Assembly (NCBI GenBank): GCA_005281725.1
Contig: SSBO01000001.1
Location: 5,130,399-5,194,398, forward strand
Origin: Wuchereria bancrofti
Taxonomy: Eukaryota > Nematoda > Chromadorea > Rhabditida > Onchocercidae
Reading direction: 5' to 3'
Length of the DNA stretch: 64,000 nt
Translations under genes and position numbers: made by a program
Part shown: piece after piece, positions 25,228 through 38,240 of the stretch
Layout: each line of letters starts with the position of its first letter
Numbering within the stretch: the stretch's first letter is position 1
Notes under the pieces: generated by a model
The model's input: the letters and a program-made list of their open reading frames with translations, nothing else
Told to the model about the DNA's origin: nothing
Databases searched by the model: none

Positions 25228-28200
25228 TTTCGATCTTAATTTTAACCAATATTTACTGGTAGCTTAAGAATGAAGTCTCTTTGAAAACCAATAAAATTTT
25301 AAAATACATTTCATGATTCTTATATGATCTCTTTATTTTTATTTGTTGCTTCGAAATATTGAGTGCGCCTTTCCAGAACATGCATTACCTTCAAAAGAAA
25401 ACCTGAAAGAGAGAAACATTAGGTGGTGCTATCTGTGTGATGTACTAATGTGCTATGGACTGGTTTTTCTTTACTGGTTCTTGAGAATACTATCATGTAT
25501 AAGTTTTATGACGAAAATATATGTGTTCATTACGTGCTGCATTTCTTCAGAAACTTGTATTTATGTGTTTATAAAATACAAAAAATTAAATATCAGTTTT
25601 CATTTAACATATACAGTTGTTTTAAGCTGATGTTCTGCACACATGGGAATCTTTTCTTGATTATCAAATTTGTTGTTATATGACTGGAAGTGCTAATTTC
25701 CACGTTACTAATTCCAGCAAATTGGTTTCTATTTTCTAGTTATAAAAACCAGTTTATCAATTGGAAGCTCCACAGTAGCCAGTGTATGAGACACAGGAAA
25801 ACCGGATTCTGGCTTTATATAATCTATTATACAAAAATCTAAGTGCTGCAGCTTATGGGGCATCAAATAAGGTGCTTGGAGATGAGAAAAGGACTAGCTT
25901 ATTATAGCCGAGGATTCAATACTGTGTTTTGGCACAAATTAAGGGAATTAGTCTTCTCAGTAACAGACTGTTTATTCTTGTCATAAATAAAAATTACAGA
26001 TGTCAAATCGTTCGTACTGGGATGTCAGCAAATATAAAATTGAGGGAAGTCCACGCCACACTGCTGTATGTATAAAAAAATATTTTATACTGGCAAGCAA
26101 ATAAAAAACCATCACCAACAGCTATTCGTGATAAAGTAATCTTCATGGTTTTCGAAATTTCCGGTCGTCTCTGATAGTTTACAGATTTTTGTATGCTATT
26201 TGTGTTTTTTGATGGGAAATAAGGATCAAATTCTGTTCGAGCTGTCGAATATTTGTCGTCATTTTCACCCGCATGTGTCTTTTATGTCAAAAATGGTTTT
26301 CTGTGGATATTAGTTGATGATTTGCACTCGCTGTGAGATAGCAAAATTTTCTAATCAATAGCTATTTCTTTCTTCTATGAAGTCAGTTTATAAAATTAGT
26401 AAATTAAAATAAGTTAATGTTTTAAGTGCTGCTACTATTATATCGTTTGATCAAATTTCCCGTCTTAATAATATTAGTAAGAAGAACGAAGAAAAGATCA
26501 GCTGATCACCATTATCAATTTATTAGAAATTGATCTGAAATTCTACCGCTGCAAAAAAAAATTCGTGTTAGTTTGGTACAAATTTTATAAACATTTAAAT
26601 TTGTGTTAGTTTCTAGGATACTTCATTGGGTATTCTCGACGAAGAGAAACTATTGAACGTACCATTGTTAAAGATAAGTTACAACTTTCTGCTTTGGATA
26701 AATATTGTTGAACAAATAGAGGTTTACTTTTAGTAATTGTTATCATGGCTCTAACGGAAGCCGTGGTTGATCCTATGTTGTATCCGGAATAGTTTGTTAC
26801 ATCAGGCCATAATCCTCGGCGTTGCATTCTCCGTCCACCAGGAACTAGTTAAGTTTTTCTCATCGCCTCTATAGTATTACCTAATTCCTTGCTTATTTTA
26901 TTCACTTATCTAAATAAGATACCTCAACTGAATTTTTTCTGCAGAGTACTTTAAAATATGTTGTAAAAGTTTCAAAGATATTATAAAGCTTCTGATTTTA
27001 ATTGGTTTATAGTCCATTCAAAATGAAATCTTTGACAGAAATATTTAAGATGAAAATAAAGGTGGATTAAAAAAAAAACAAATATTTTAGGTAGAACATG
27101 TTTTATGAGATTTTACTAGGTAAATGTGCTTAATTACAAACAGAAGTCATTAGTTTTTCTTTTTTAATTTTATAAGTGTTCTGTGATTTAATGGCGAGTA
27201 GTATCGTTTAAAGTATTCATGTCATTTAAAATCTTCAAATTCAAATTAAAATTTCAGTGAATCTTCAGCTGATGCTATTCGCCATTAAGTCGGAACAAAT
27301 TCGTATGGCGAAGACGTGATTTAATATGGTGAATTCCATATAACTAATTCATATTTCGACTTGCTGCAGGTTTCTTCTTCAGATTTGTTTCAACATGGAT
27401 TGGTCAAAGTGAGAAATTGATTCATGAATTTTTCGACAATGCTTTAGCTTATAATGGTGCTTCGAAGCAAGTTCTGCTGTTTATTAGTGATTCTAACAAC
27501 TTGAATAAACGTTCTACCAATCCTTGTTTTTCTGTCAAATTCTTATGTTTAAAACCTCTCTGTCTGCTTAAAATTTAATTCTTGTTCGAATATGCGAAAA
27601 ACTACTCAAAATGCCAAATAAAACTTGCACCTTAAATCACGTTGAACGTAACGATCGCATATAGCGGTAGTATTTGTTTTGAACCAAATTTAAATCTATA
27701 CTTTTTAAAATTTGCAGCATTTTTAGTTTACAGACTGAACTATTTGTGCAACTTTAAAGATTACATAATCTGTTCAGTTCTGTATTGCTCATTTGTGCAA
27801 CTAATTGTCTATGGGATTTGATTCAGCTTTCTTAAGACGATTTGTTGTTGTCATTAGTTTTAGTTTGTTGTCATTACTTCTTTATGCAGCTTTTTCAAAA
27901 CTGGAAGAAAACGGAATTGTAGATGTCACTTATTTTTTATAAATGACTATACCTAAATAATCAAATCTAAATATACTATTAGCCTAAACCTTATAAATTT
28001 GGAATCTGTGGTGACGATCTAAGAACGTTTGCTCGCGAAGTTGTTTTTTACATTTTAATAAGTTCAAGTGTGTTACTTTTTTTTGTCCACCAATTATTTA
28101 GTCAAATTATATGCTGTTGTTTCCATTTTTTGATGAATCGAAAGAAAAACTGGAAAATTTCTAAAACTCGGTTTAGCATGTGTCTAGGTGATAGATAAAC

Positions 28201-28525
28201 TGCTTTTTATCATTTTTCTTTTTTTGAAAGAGGATTTTGATATTCGCTATTGAATTGTTTTTTCTTTTTTCTGCTGTTTGTAGTTTGACAGTTTGTACCG
28301 TTTGTATACAGAAGGCTTGCACACCTTTTACTGTGTTGTTGTTGGCATGGAGGATCTTGTTCAAAACTACAAATTGAAAGGAATTAATAATAACTCTCGT
28401 TAAGTAACAGTCCCACATATCTCATTGTCTGTTCTGACAGCTTTTCCGAAAAACATCAACTTTATTGTTTTTCTTTTTTTTTTGTTTTCTTTTTTTTACT
28501 TATTTTTGAAAAACATCAATCATGA

Positions 28526-28903
28526 ATGCATTTGAATGAAGATGTGGATTGCATCCTCTTAATCAGCAACACATTATTTTGTACTTTGCAGGAATTATAC
28601 GATGTCCATAGCACTGTTAGCAGATCATCCTTAGTAGCTCAGATTATAGTGAAAGATTTTGAACGAACACTTCGGAAATTTTCCCCAACTATAGATGGAT
28701 TCGCGCTCTCCAGATACATGGAATATTTTGAAAGCAAATTTAAAAAGGAAATAATCACTGACTGCTTATACTTTTTGTGTGAAATTGTAGCATATTTGCG
28801 TTTAGTTTCTCTAAGTTTGGTAACATTCAAAAAGTGTAAAATCCGATCTTCTCATTTTCTTTTTTCTTTATTCTTAATGACAGCAGTGTACGCTAATAAT
28901 TAG
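28526..28903 (+). CDS. hypothetical open frame (possible exon of an unknown gene)
   Basis: 125 codons open from an ATG in an AT-rich region where such length is uncommon. A splice-acceptor-like ttttgtactttgcag occurs inside (ending at 28591), so the true exon may start at ELYDVHSTVSRSSL. The following stretch has charged and hydrophobic residues in a helix-like pattern (VKDFERTLRKFSP, RYMEYFESKFKKE). I do not recognise the family. It could be an exon whose partners I missed, or chance. Confidence 0.25.
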   Translation: MHLNEDVDCILLISNTLFCTLQELYDVHSTVSRSSLVAQIIVKDFERTLRKFSPTIDGFALSRYMEYFESKFKKEIITDCLYFLCEIVAYLRLVSLSLVTFKKCKIRSSHFLFSLFLMTAVYANN

Positions 28904-28905
28904 AT

Positions 28906-28973
28906 TAGTTACTCAACAGTTGAAAACCCTGATACATCATAGTTACTCAACAGTTGAAAACCCTGATACATCA
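28906..28973 (+). repeat. perfect 34-bp tandem duplication
   Basis: 28906-28939 and 28940-28973 are identical. The duplication starts just after the stop codon of the 28526-28903 frame. Confidence 0.9.
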
Positions 28974-29870
28974 TGCATCATTTGTGTTAATTAACTGAGC
29001 ACTTTTATTTATTCATTTATTTTTTTTTTTTTTTTGTTATGTAATTTATTGAATAACAATGCTGAAACTAGAATTCTCGAATGATGTCGTAATGTGTCAG
29101 TATATGTTGGTGGAGATTAAAGGTGAAAGAAAAGATAAAGTCCTTTTTCAAAAATTTTGATTTTGAAACTTCTAGCAAATCCACAGACATATACACAGCT
29201 TATCGCAGCTTGTCCAAGCTTATCTATCTAAAGTTTTTTCTTCGTTTGAGGATAATAGCCCTTATTTTCTCTTCCTCTTCCTCTAAACCAGGAAAATTCC
29301 CATACGGTCGGTAGTGAAATTAGTGCTAGCCTGATAAGTCATGTGAGAGATAAGGATGCTGGCTGCAATACTTGCGTAAACTGCATTCTCAACAAAGGAT
29401 GTGTTAGGCTTGAAAGATGACACTCCGATATTATGCATACATAGACACAAGAAGAGACGCAAACATACGACGTACTATATAATAAAAGTGGGAGCTTGAG
29501 AGCCTAGTTTAAATATGTGGCGTCAAGCATATACGCTTATATTATGCATGTATGTGTGTGTGTATGTATATGGGCAGATGAATAAATATAATGTTTACTT
29601 ATTTGTTTTCATGTTGATTGTTTGATTCAGTTGTTTACAGCATAGCAAATGTATGCTTAACTTGAAAATAAGAAGTAAGACTTGTCATCACTCATTCACT
29701 CACTATGATGTTCTTTTGAAAAGTAGCTTCTGTGAAAAACGGAAATTTCTTTTAAAGGACAGATAGGAAGAAGATGGAGTAAGAAACGAGGCATTCGGAA
29801 CATGCAACTAGAAAACAAATCAGTGTGTTAGTGCTAGCCAAACGGCCACTGTTGAAGGATTAGTAATTCA

Positions 29871-29895
29871 AGCCATCGTGGCAGCACGAGTGGCT
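29871..29895 (+). promoter_or_regulatory. GC-rich hairpin just before the proposed channel start codon
   Basis: AGCCA-TCGTG, loop GCAG, CACGA-(G)-TGGCT pairs as a 10-bp stem with one bulged G. It ends 8 nt before the ATG at 29904, so it would lie in the 5' UTR if that start is used. A regulatory role is inference. Confidence 0.4.
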
Positions 29896-29903
29896 ACCAT
29901 TCA

Positions 29904-32900
29904 ATGCACTACCTCGATCGTCTGCTTCTTATTACTATAATTTGCTCCTCTTCCCGAATCAATTTCATCCACTCAAGGTAATCCCCGCTCTTCTCTTCTT
30001 TTTACTTAGGGCATTTTTTTTTTTTGCACCACCGATTTACTTTATACTTGTTCACTCAGATTAGCTTAGGCTTGAAAATGTTCCCTTATGGTGCGACATA
30101 TGACACTATGTTGTTGAGATGGGTTAATTCTATTCATATAAAAAAGAGATCCGCTTTTGAATTTTTTAATTGACACTTAAAAGGCATGAAATTATTTTCT
30201 ATGCTAACTTAACAATAACTTATCCATAAATCATAATACAATTATGCCTAGCGGCTGTAATCTAATTAATGAGGCATGTCGACAATTGTATCATGTATGA
30301 TTTGTTGCTGTAAAAACATGAAGTTAAATAAAAATGCAGCAAAACATCATTTTACATCTTATTAGTTAATCATAAAATATGACTGATATTTATTCAAACT
30401 GATTTGGTATTTAATTTTTCAATTTACAAATAGTTTCCCTATCAGTAAGTTTTGATGTCCTCCTCATGAGAGAAAAAATTTTATTGTGAAGTTTGATATG
30501 ACATCTCTTTCTTGGAAATTTATTGATCAAACAGATTTCGAATTCAAATTAAATTTTAATAAAAAATTTTAAAGACTTCAATGAAAGCTGTAATAAGACT
30601 CTAATACAATTAGACGGGTTGACTTTGAATCGAACGATTAGCGTACAACAGGTATTACTTGACACAACAGATATGTTACATTGTACTGTGTATAAATGAA
30701 CTGGAAAGTTATACTGTATTTCGTAAGCTTTGGTTATTATACTGTCCTTAACATGGACCGATTATGAATTGGGCTTCAATGAATAAGTTTATAGTATTAT
30801 GTTAGGAAAGATAGTGATGAAATGGATAATGTATTAGTTATAAGTCTTTAATCAGGCATAACGCAGAGATTCATTTTTTCCTCATCCTTTACGTCTATGT
30901 TTTTTTGCCTGATTATGTCTGTTTCCTAATTTATATTACATACCTTAGACGTTCTTCAGTATATTTTCCATTTAATTTATTCCTTTTGAATATTTCCTAT
31001 TGAATTTTTTTTTTTTTTTGAATAATTCCTTTTGAATTTATTCCTTTTGAATATTTCCTGCTGAGTGTACTCTAATTTATTCTTGAACATAGAGTTCATT
31101 CGAAATGACAAACAGCCTTAAAAATAATAGGATGAAATGAGAAAAGATTGTAAAGAAGGAAGATTCTTATCCCTTCAGCAACTAATAAACATATTTTTGA
31201 AGTCTGAATATCTTCCGGAAATGTAAGATACAACAAATATATTTATTCTTTTTTTCCGTTTTGTAAACTTTATTCGGCTAGTGCCATTCCCATTTCTCCC
31301 TACCATCCATTTCACGAATCTTATTATCTTGTTCCAACTAATAGGTTAATGAATTATATAATTTAAATCCATCTGTTGCTTTGTTATTTCTTCCCATTGT
31401 GCCATTATTTTTGAGGTTGAAAATTAAACTCGTGCATTAGTATTTGTTGAAAAATGCATCCAATTAACAAGGAATTGTTATTTCAATTATACATTCTTTT
31501 TTAATTCCAAGCTGATACAATCAGAACTTATTTTCATTTCTAAAATAAATGCAATCTGCAAGTATTCTGAAAATTCTTCATTGAATAAAACCGTAATTAA
31601 AGGTTTTCAGAAAAAATCAATTTAGAATAAATTTCATAAATAAAGGGAGGGATTAGAATGAATTCCAAAAAGCATGTGAAAGGTTCTTTCGAAGATTGAG
31701 TAAATTCACCCTACTTAACCTTACATATACTTTATAAAAGAATATATTATCTTTTATGCAAGGTTATTTATAAAATTATTGAAGTTTAGTCATCCTTATA
31801 AGTAAATAATATCAGAATTGATATTATTATTTCATTTATTATTATACTAAATACTAGCAATAAAATTAGTACTATTGATTTCATTAATTACTATCATTAA
31901 TAGTAACTTTGTAGCGTCGTTTATCATCACTAATACTATTACCAATCAAATATCGAAAACATAGTAATCTAGTTTCCAATTCAACAGATAGCTTTAAATC
32001 AGACAAAAATTTCTTTACTGCTGTAAAACTTCTTGGCCAAATTCAAAGTATCGAAAAAGTAAATGGATAGATTACCATGTGAATGGTCTATCTCGGGATT
32101 ACCGGATTCTAGATATCGCAGTTTTTCTTTTATTTTTGAAGTCTGGAATCTTTCAGGAGCTAAAAGCGGAATTTACAAGCACTTTCGCCATTTGTATTCA
32201 CATGATCTTTTACCAAAGAATTTTCCACTGTGTGCTATTCTGACGGTGTAAAAATTGCAGAAATCCTTGGTTGATTCAATTATCATTTGAAATCATAAAC
32301 ATAATGACAAAAATTCCTTTTAACAGTATCTTTTAAAATTTTCAAATTACACGGAAAGGGTGAGTTTTGCGAATGATTTAGTTAAATTTTTAGTTAAAAC
32401 ATTTGCTGTGGTACATTTTTTGAAAGCTTAGCAGAAAAAAGAAAATGTATTTCGATCGAATATCTTCCTTATCTGCTTTGCATCTTTTTCATCCTTCTTA
32501 TGCCTGGCTACTTGTAATTTCACCCACCACTTTCAACAAAATCTTTTCTTTGCTTGGCCCTCAGGAGATGTACTCTTTTGGCTGTTCGATGTACAATCGA
32601 GAAGGACATCCGGTTTACTGCCTTTGAAAATAGTCCCAAGGAAGGAAAAATGCCGTAAAGAATTGAGCGTTCCGATTCCATCTTTCATAATAGGTCATGT
32701 AAAAAGCTTCTATCAATGGAAAATGTTGACATTATATTTAGAAAGAAACATTCAGAATTCAAAAATTCCCTGCTCTCAGTTCCTTTAAGATTATTTTAGG
32801 ATAGAACATCATAAAATCAAGGCTAACATACAGCTTTATCATACGCAAAACTCACCGCATATGTTGATAGGAACTGAACATTTGATCAGATAGTAGCTAG

Positions 32901-35900
32901 GTGCCATCCTTTCTGTCACATCTTTCTTTATGAAAGATCGAATTATGGAAATCGGATGATTTTTTTTTAAGTTGATTATTTCTTCATTCAAATAATCATT
33001 GGAAGACTTGATAAAAGTTAATCTATTCGGAATTGGTGAATCAAAGCTGAGTTTTGTTAAAAGTAAAGTTAGTTCGTCCATAGCAAAGGATCTTTTGATA
33101 GCCCGAAATACATTATAAAAAAGAATTTATTTTCGACTTTCTAAATTTCTTTTGTTGGCACAATTTGTTTATTTATCGCAAGGATAAGTGACAAATAGGT
33201 TTGAATTTTTCATTTGACAAATCAGCCCAACTCTTTTCATTATACATTTCAAGTGGAAAAGGTAATGAAATTAATATGGAAATAGCGATGAATTTTCTTG
33301 CTGAATTGCCGAAATCCAAAATTTCAAAATCGTTTTCGTGGAAAAGAAAGTAAATTAAATTCCGATAACAAAAGGATAACATTGCTCAGAACAAACTTCG
33401 CTTTTTTCTTTTTATCAAGGGGGAAGGGAAGCGAAAATTTCTAGCGAAGCAAAAATTCTAATAATTTGTTGAAATTGAAGCTTGAACCACGGAAGACTGG
33501 AAATTCAGTCTAAATGAGTTGTAAAATATATGGGTCTCCTCTTCATTTTAGGCTTATCGTCTACGAATACGAAAATTGAACGAACGGCTGAATTCAAGCC
33601 AGAATGGCAAAATAAAATAGGAATTTCATTTTCATAGATTTAACATTCTCGAAGACTTAACAGATAGACTTTGGCAACTATTATACGATATCATTTTATC
33701 ATTTGCACTAGATTTTTTCGTGGTCCTTAAAATTATAAAAAATTATTTAAAAAATGTTTGTGAGAAAATTTTCCAAAAAATATACCAAATTTTTCTTTTC
33801 AGACAAACGATGTACAAAAAGAATTCAAGGATTCTTCGAAGGTTGAGTAGGTAGTTTTTTTCAAAAATTGTTTAAAAAATTGGCAACTTTTGCATTATTC
33901 ATAGCGCAAGAGACAGAGAATTTTGAGGAAATTATTCTTATCCAAAATTTAGCTTAGAATTTTGTTTCTTAAATAAAATTTTTTATAAAATTCCATTACT
34001 TCCACAATTTCAGACTGTACGATTGGCAAATGGATGAGTACGGTGGTTTACGTCCAGTAATTGAATCAATTAACGGAAAGCAGGAACAATTACAGTATCC
34101 CCATTATCACCATTCAGCAGCGGGTGATAAGATAAAACGTGAACAAAATTGCGCCAATGATTCATTCATTCTGGAAACTATTCTCAAAAAATATAACCGC
34201 CATAAAATTCCAGGAGATTCAGTGATTGTTCAGGTCGAGGTTTGGGTACAAGAGATCACAACGATTAGCGATATCACTTCCGATTTTCAAGTAAATTCTT
34301 TATTCTTAAATAACAAGCCTGTCCACTTCTTTTCGTTTGCAGTGCAAATAGTATAAGCTGAAATGAGTAACCAGTACTGTTCCAATGTTTCTGTCTAAGA
34401 TCTTTGGCTATTGGGGAAATGAAATAGCCTAGGAATAACCTGGCAAAATAATGAAATGGAATTGCAATTGCGATTAGCAGTGAAATTCTTTTTTTGCCAG
34501 TAAAATTTCTGCTTTTTTAAATTCATCTATTGTTTGGGAAAATTTTGACATATAATAAAACTTAATTACAGTTGGATATTTACATCAGTGAGATGTGGCT
34601 GGATCCTGCTTTGGATTATTCCTGGATGCAACCCTGTAAATATAATTTGTCGCTGAATAGCGTTTTGTTGGAGAAACTCTGGACTCCTAATTCATGTTTT
34701 ATCAATTCTAAAACCGCTGATATACACCGAAGTCCGTTTCCAAACATTTTTTTAATGATTTATTCTAATGGATCAGTGTGGACCAATTATAGACTTAAAT
34801 TGCAAGGTTTGTCTTTTTTCTTTGTATATCTTGTTTTGTTTTAAATCTTAAAAGGTCAAAAATTATGTTAAAATTTTCATATATTACTGCATTTTGTTTA
34901 CTTATGCATACTTAAGAATTATTTGTCCACTTCCTAACATATATCCAGGGGGAAAAAATACCACTGAATAGAAGATTTTTTTTGGATAATTTATCAGAAA
35001 ACTAAAGTTTTTAGCACGAATAAAAATAATTTCTTTTATCCCTTATACTTTTGCTAAATTAGAGGAAGCTATAAGAAATTCAAGTCTCCTATGTTGTAGA
35101 AGTTCAAAATGAGGAAGAAAAGCCTGTGGGATAGTAGCTTTTGAATGCGCAAAGTATATATTTTTTTTTGTTCTCCACTTTCATTCTGAATCAATATTCG
35201 AAACTTGGTATTTTGAAATTCCTTTGTCATTTTGGAACTCTAACATTTACAAAGTTTATTGAATTTGCTTTTTTGATGCGTTTCTGCAATTATCCAAATG
35301 AATTATTTCAAATTTTCGAGCCAAAAATATTAAAAAGAAATAGCTTAGCAATTTCGATTTTAAAATCCCATAATATAGCTTGAGGAAATTACTTTGTTCC
35401 AAACTTTGTTTGGACTTGATTTTCCATCAGTGATTAAATAGCAAGAAAAGATATAAAGCTTTCAGATAATACGAATGAAAATTAAGAATCAAGTTTGAAG
35501 AGTTCTAGAATAACGAATAATAATACGCAGATATAAAGAGAAAAAGGTAATGCTGACATTGAAATTCCAGGACCATGCACCATGGATTTAACAAGATTTC
35601 CCTTCGACAATGTTACATGCTCGCTCACTTTCGAAAGTTTTAAGTGAGTTCTCAAGCTTTAAACTTTTTAAAGATACAGTATGAAAGTTATTTTATGATT
35701 TAGGCCGACTTAGGATTTATGTGATTCCGACAGGTCATTACTATTAGTTTGCTATGAAATTAGTGAAAAGGAAAGAAATGTTGAATCAAAGCAAACTTAC
35801 CATTTGCAAAAATTAAAATATAAACTTATGTGTTATTTGTGAATAAATTGGCGATAGTTAAGTTTTGTTTCATGTTGGTTATTTGTTGGAACAGTGGTTT

Positions 35901-38240
35901 TCTAAATTAATTTCATGTTTTCCTTTTTTTCTGGATACTGTAGTGCTATACACATGTGACTGATCATTATATATTGACAAAACGTTTCCTAGCCTTCAGA
36001 ATTCTTTCGCGGTCCCATTTCAAAGATGAGAAAAATTCGATGTTCATTCTTTCTTTTATTTTCACTTTTATCTTAAGTTTAAGAGTTTTAGTGTTTTGGT
36101 ATAATTTTATAAAATGCATTCCCACGTTTCTATTTAGCTATAATACCGATGAAGTTCAAATGATTTGGTCACCACTTGGTGTTTCGAAAATGCGTGAAAA
36201 AATGGAACTGGCTGATTATGAACTCACCGGTATTGAGAATCTCAGGAAGACAGAGGTCATATTTTATTGTTGATTATTTAATTGATAAACTAATCGATTA
36301 TTGGTTTCTGTCAATTACCTAAAAAGGCTATATTACGATTTTAAGTAATTAGCTATTCATATTCAAAAAGAATGAAAACAGAAAAGCAAATATATTTAGC
36401 CAGTTAGGGGATTGTAGAACCATCGAAGTTGACAATGCTATTAAATTCGTTAAGAAAATAAAATTAATTAAAATGAGTTCCTTTTTTTCCAGTATTGTAT
36501 TTAAGAAGACTTTTTTTAGCCTTATCCAGCTGGTTTTTGGCATGAATTAACAATGAAATTTCATTTTAAAAGACGCGCTGGATGGTATATTTTACAAGCT
36601 TATCTTCCAACTTATCTTACCATTTGTATATGTAAGTTACTTGGCTGATTTAAATATTTCCTGTCGTAAAGCTTTTTCTTCTCACTTGGACTTTTCCTCT
36701 TGAAGACAATTATCACTATGTTATCAATGAATAATCGCTAAATGTTATGTTGGTGGAAGAAATATTAATATTCCTTTAAAAAACGAACGATCCATTAAAA
36801 AATTGGTATTTGTAAATTTCGTTTAGCTAATTCAATCTTCGTACGATTATTCCATTAATTATTTCTCATTTAGCATGGATTTCATTTGCTCTTGGTTCTA
36901 AAGCAATACCAGCTCGAACAATGCTGGGCGTTAATTCACTACTTGCAATGACTTTTCAATTTGGTAATATTATAAGAAATTTACCACGGGTCAGCTATGT
37001 CAAGGTTAGTCGTTTCTCTATTGCTTCCAGTAAAAATGAAAGTTGAAGAAATCTTGAATAAAATAACGACTCGTTTTCAGGCAATAGATGTTTGGATGCT
37101 AAGTTGTATGACCTTCGTATTCTGTTCACTATTAGAACTTGCCTGGGTCGGATATTTGAGCAGGGAAGAACTGGACCCGCCGAAACCGATAGCAGCAAAG
37201 GTATCACCAGCAGTACATCAGGATGATGATAGTATCAAATTAATGCACCAAGATCGTTATGAAACGAATTCCCTACTTCCCAGGTCAAGTTCTTAGATTA
37301 TTAACGTCACGCAACATATTTTATTAGATACATTTCGAAAAAGAGATATTCAAGTTTTCTTCATTTTAATTTGAATAAACGGGTGAATGTAGATGAATTG
37401 ATCAGTGGGTCAAGTTCTGTTCGGTTGATCTACGTGATTAATGTATTACAGACGGAGACTAGCAACTGAGGAAGAGAATGCATTGATAAATCTTGCGCGT
37501 GGTAATGATTACGGTTACATACCGCCCGGTTATGGTCTTAATGATCATTTGAAAGCAACTATGGCTTCAATAGCCGGCCCTTGTAGTTGCTTACAACAAG
37601 AAGCAATACCTAACACAAAATCCTGTTCACCCATCCCGGTACCATCATATGATCCTGCTTCACTTTCCAAGCAAAGGGTAAATCATGTAAAAATATTTTA
37701 TTGATCTTCCATGAAATTTACATAAATTTTTGTGATCAGCAAATTTATTGTATAAATCATAATTTTTTGCCTCATTTTATTTCAGTCCGCATTTCTAATG
37801 CGAATTCTTTACAATTTTTATATTTTTCAGCAATGATTTTAAGTTCCAAATGATTTTAAATCAGCCTTAAGATTTGTAATTACTAAAAATATATTAGTCT
37901 ACATTGATTTAGACAAAATCATTAGATATTTACAACCACTTTTAAGAACTTGGCAAAAAGAGTTTGATCATTAGCATTGTGAGATCTCTTTTGGGGAACA
38001 GATATGTAACATTTTCGTTGCTGTTATTATACCTGCAAATGTTCTATGTAAAATAATCGGATTGGATAATTTTAGTGTTTTAATGACACTTTTATTAAGT
38101 ATCTCCTTTTCTCAAAATTTTTGAGTGGTATTTTTCAGGAGCAAGCAACACAATACATTGACAAACTATCAGCAATATTATTCCCGACGCTATTCAGTGT
38201 GTTTAATATTGCATACTGGTATCATTACCTCAAGGACTAA
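29904..38240 (+). CDS. Cys-loop ligand-gated ion channel, anion-type, nematode MOD-1/LGC-50-like clade
   Basis: Pentameric receptor subunit of the neuronal or muscle plasma membrane, gated by a small neurotransmitter. Exons 29904-29977, 34014-34290, 34572-34806, 35571-35643, 36138-36255, 36520-36631, 36874-37004, 37081-37283, 37452-37677 and 38139-38240 close to 516 residues. Exon 1 is inferred: [16 protein letters not shown] is signal-peptide-like and its phase-2 donor fits the next acceptor. The Cys-loop is intact ([15 protein letters not shown], 13 residues between cysteines). Loop C has YYPAGFWH-like sequence ([10 protein letters not shown]). M1 precedes [18 protein letters not shown], with the PAR signature of anion channels, then [21 protein letters not shown] ~120-residue M3-M4 loop ends in M4 [18 protein letters not shown]. 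The ligand cannot be read from sequence; some nematode channels break the PAR-anion rule. Confidence 0.87.
30974..31059 (+). repeat. spaced direct repeat, 25 bp
   Basis: 30974-30998 recurs at 31035-31059, with a partial copy around 31021-31036 and a poly-T run between. It lies in the proposed first intron of the channel gene. Confidence 0.8.

Larger units (their letters stand above)
25228..29903. other. intergenic region, 4.7 kb
   Basis: Between ROGDI and the channel gene, both on +. It holds one longer open frame (28526-28903), a perfect 34-bp tandem duplication and poly-T runs. A 73-codon minus-strand frame at 26606-26827 has protein-like composition but no recognised match. Confidence 0.45.

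Noticed and set aside
29905..29925. let-7-like seed (GAGGTAGT) on the minus strand
   Set aside because: The first base is C rather than T and no precursor hairpin pairs with it; the segment is better explained as the channel's first exon.
32063..33382. Cluster of 60-80 codon frames on both strands
   Set aside because: They lie in the proposed first intron of the channel gene, share no family signature and do not splice together convincingly.
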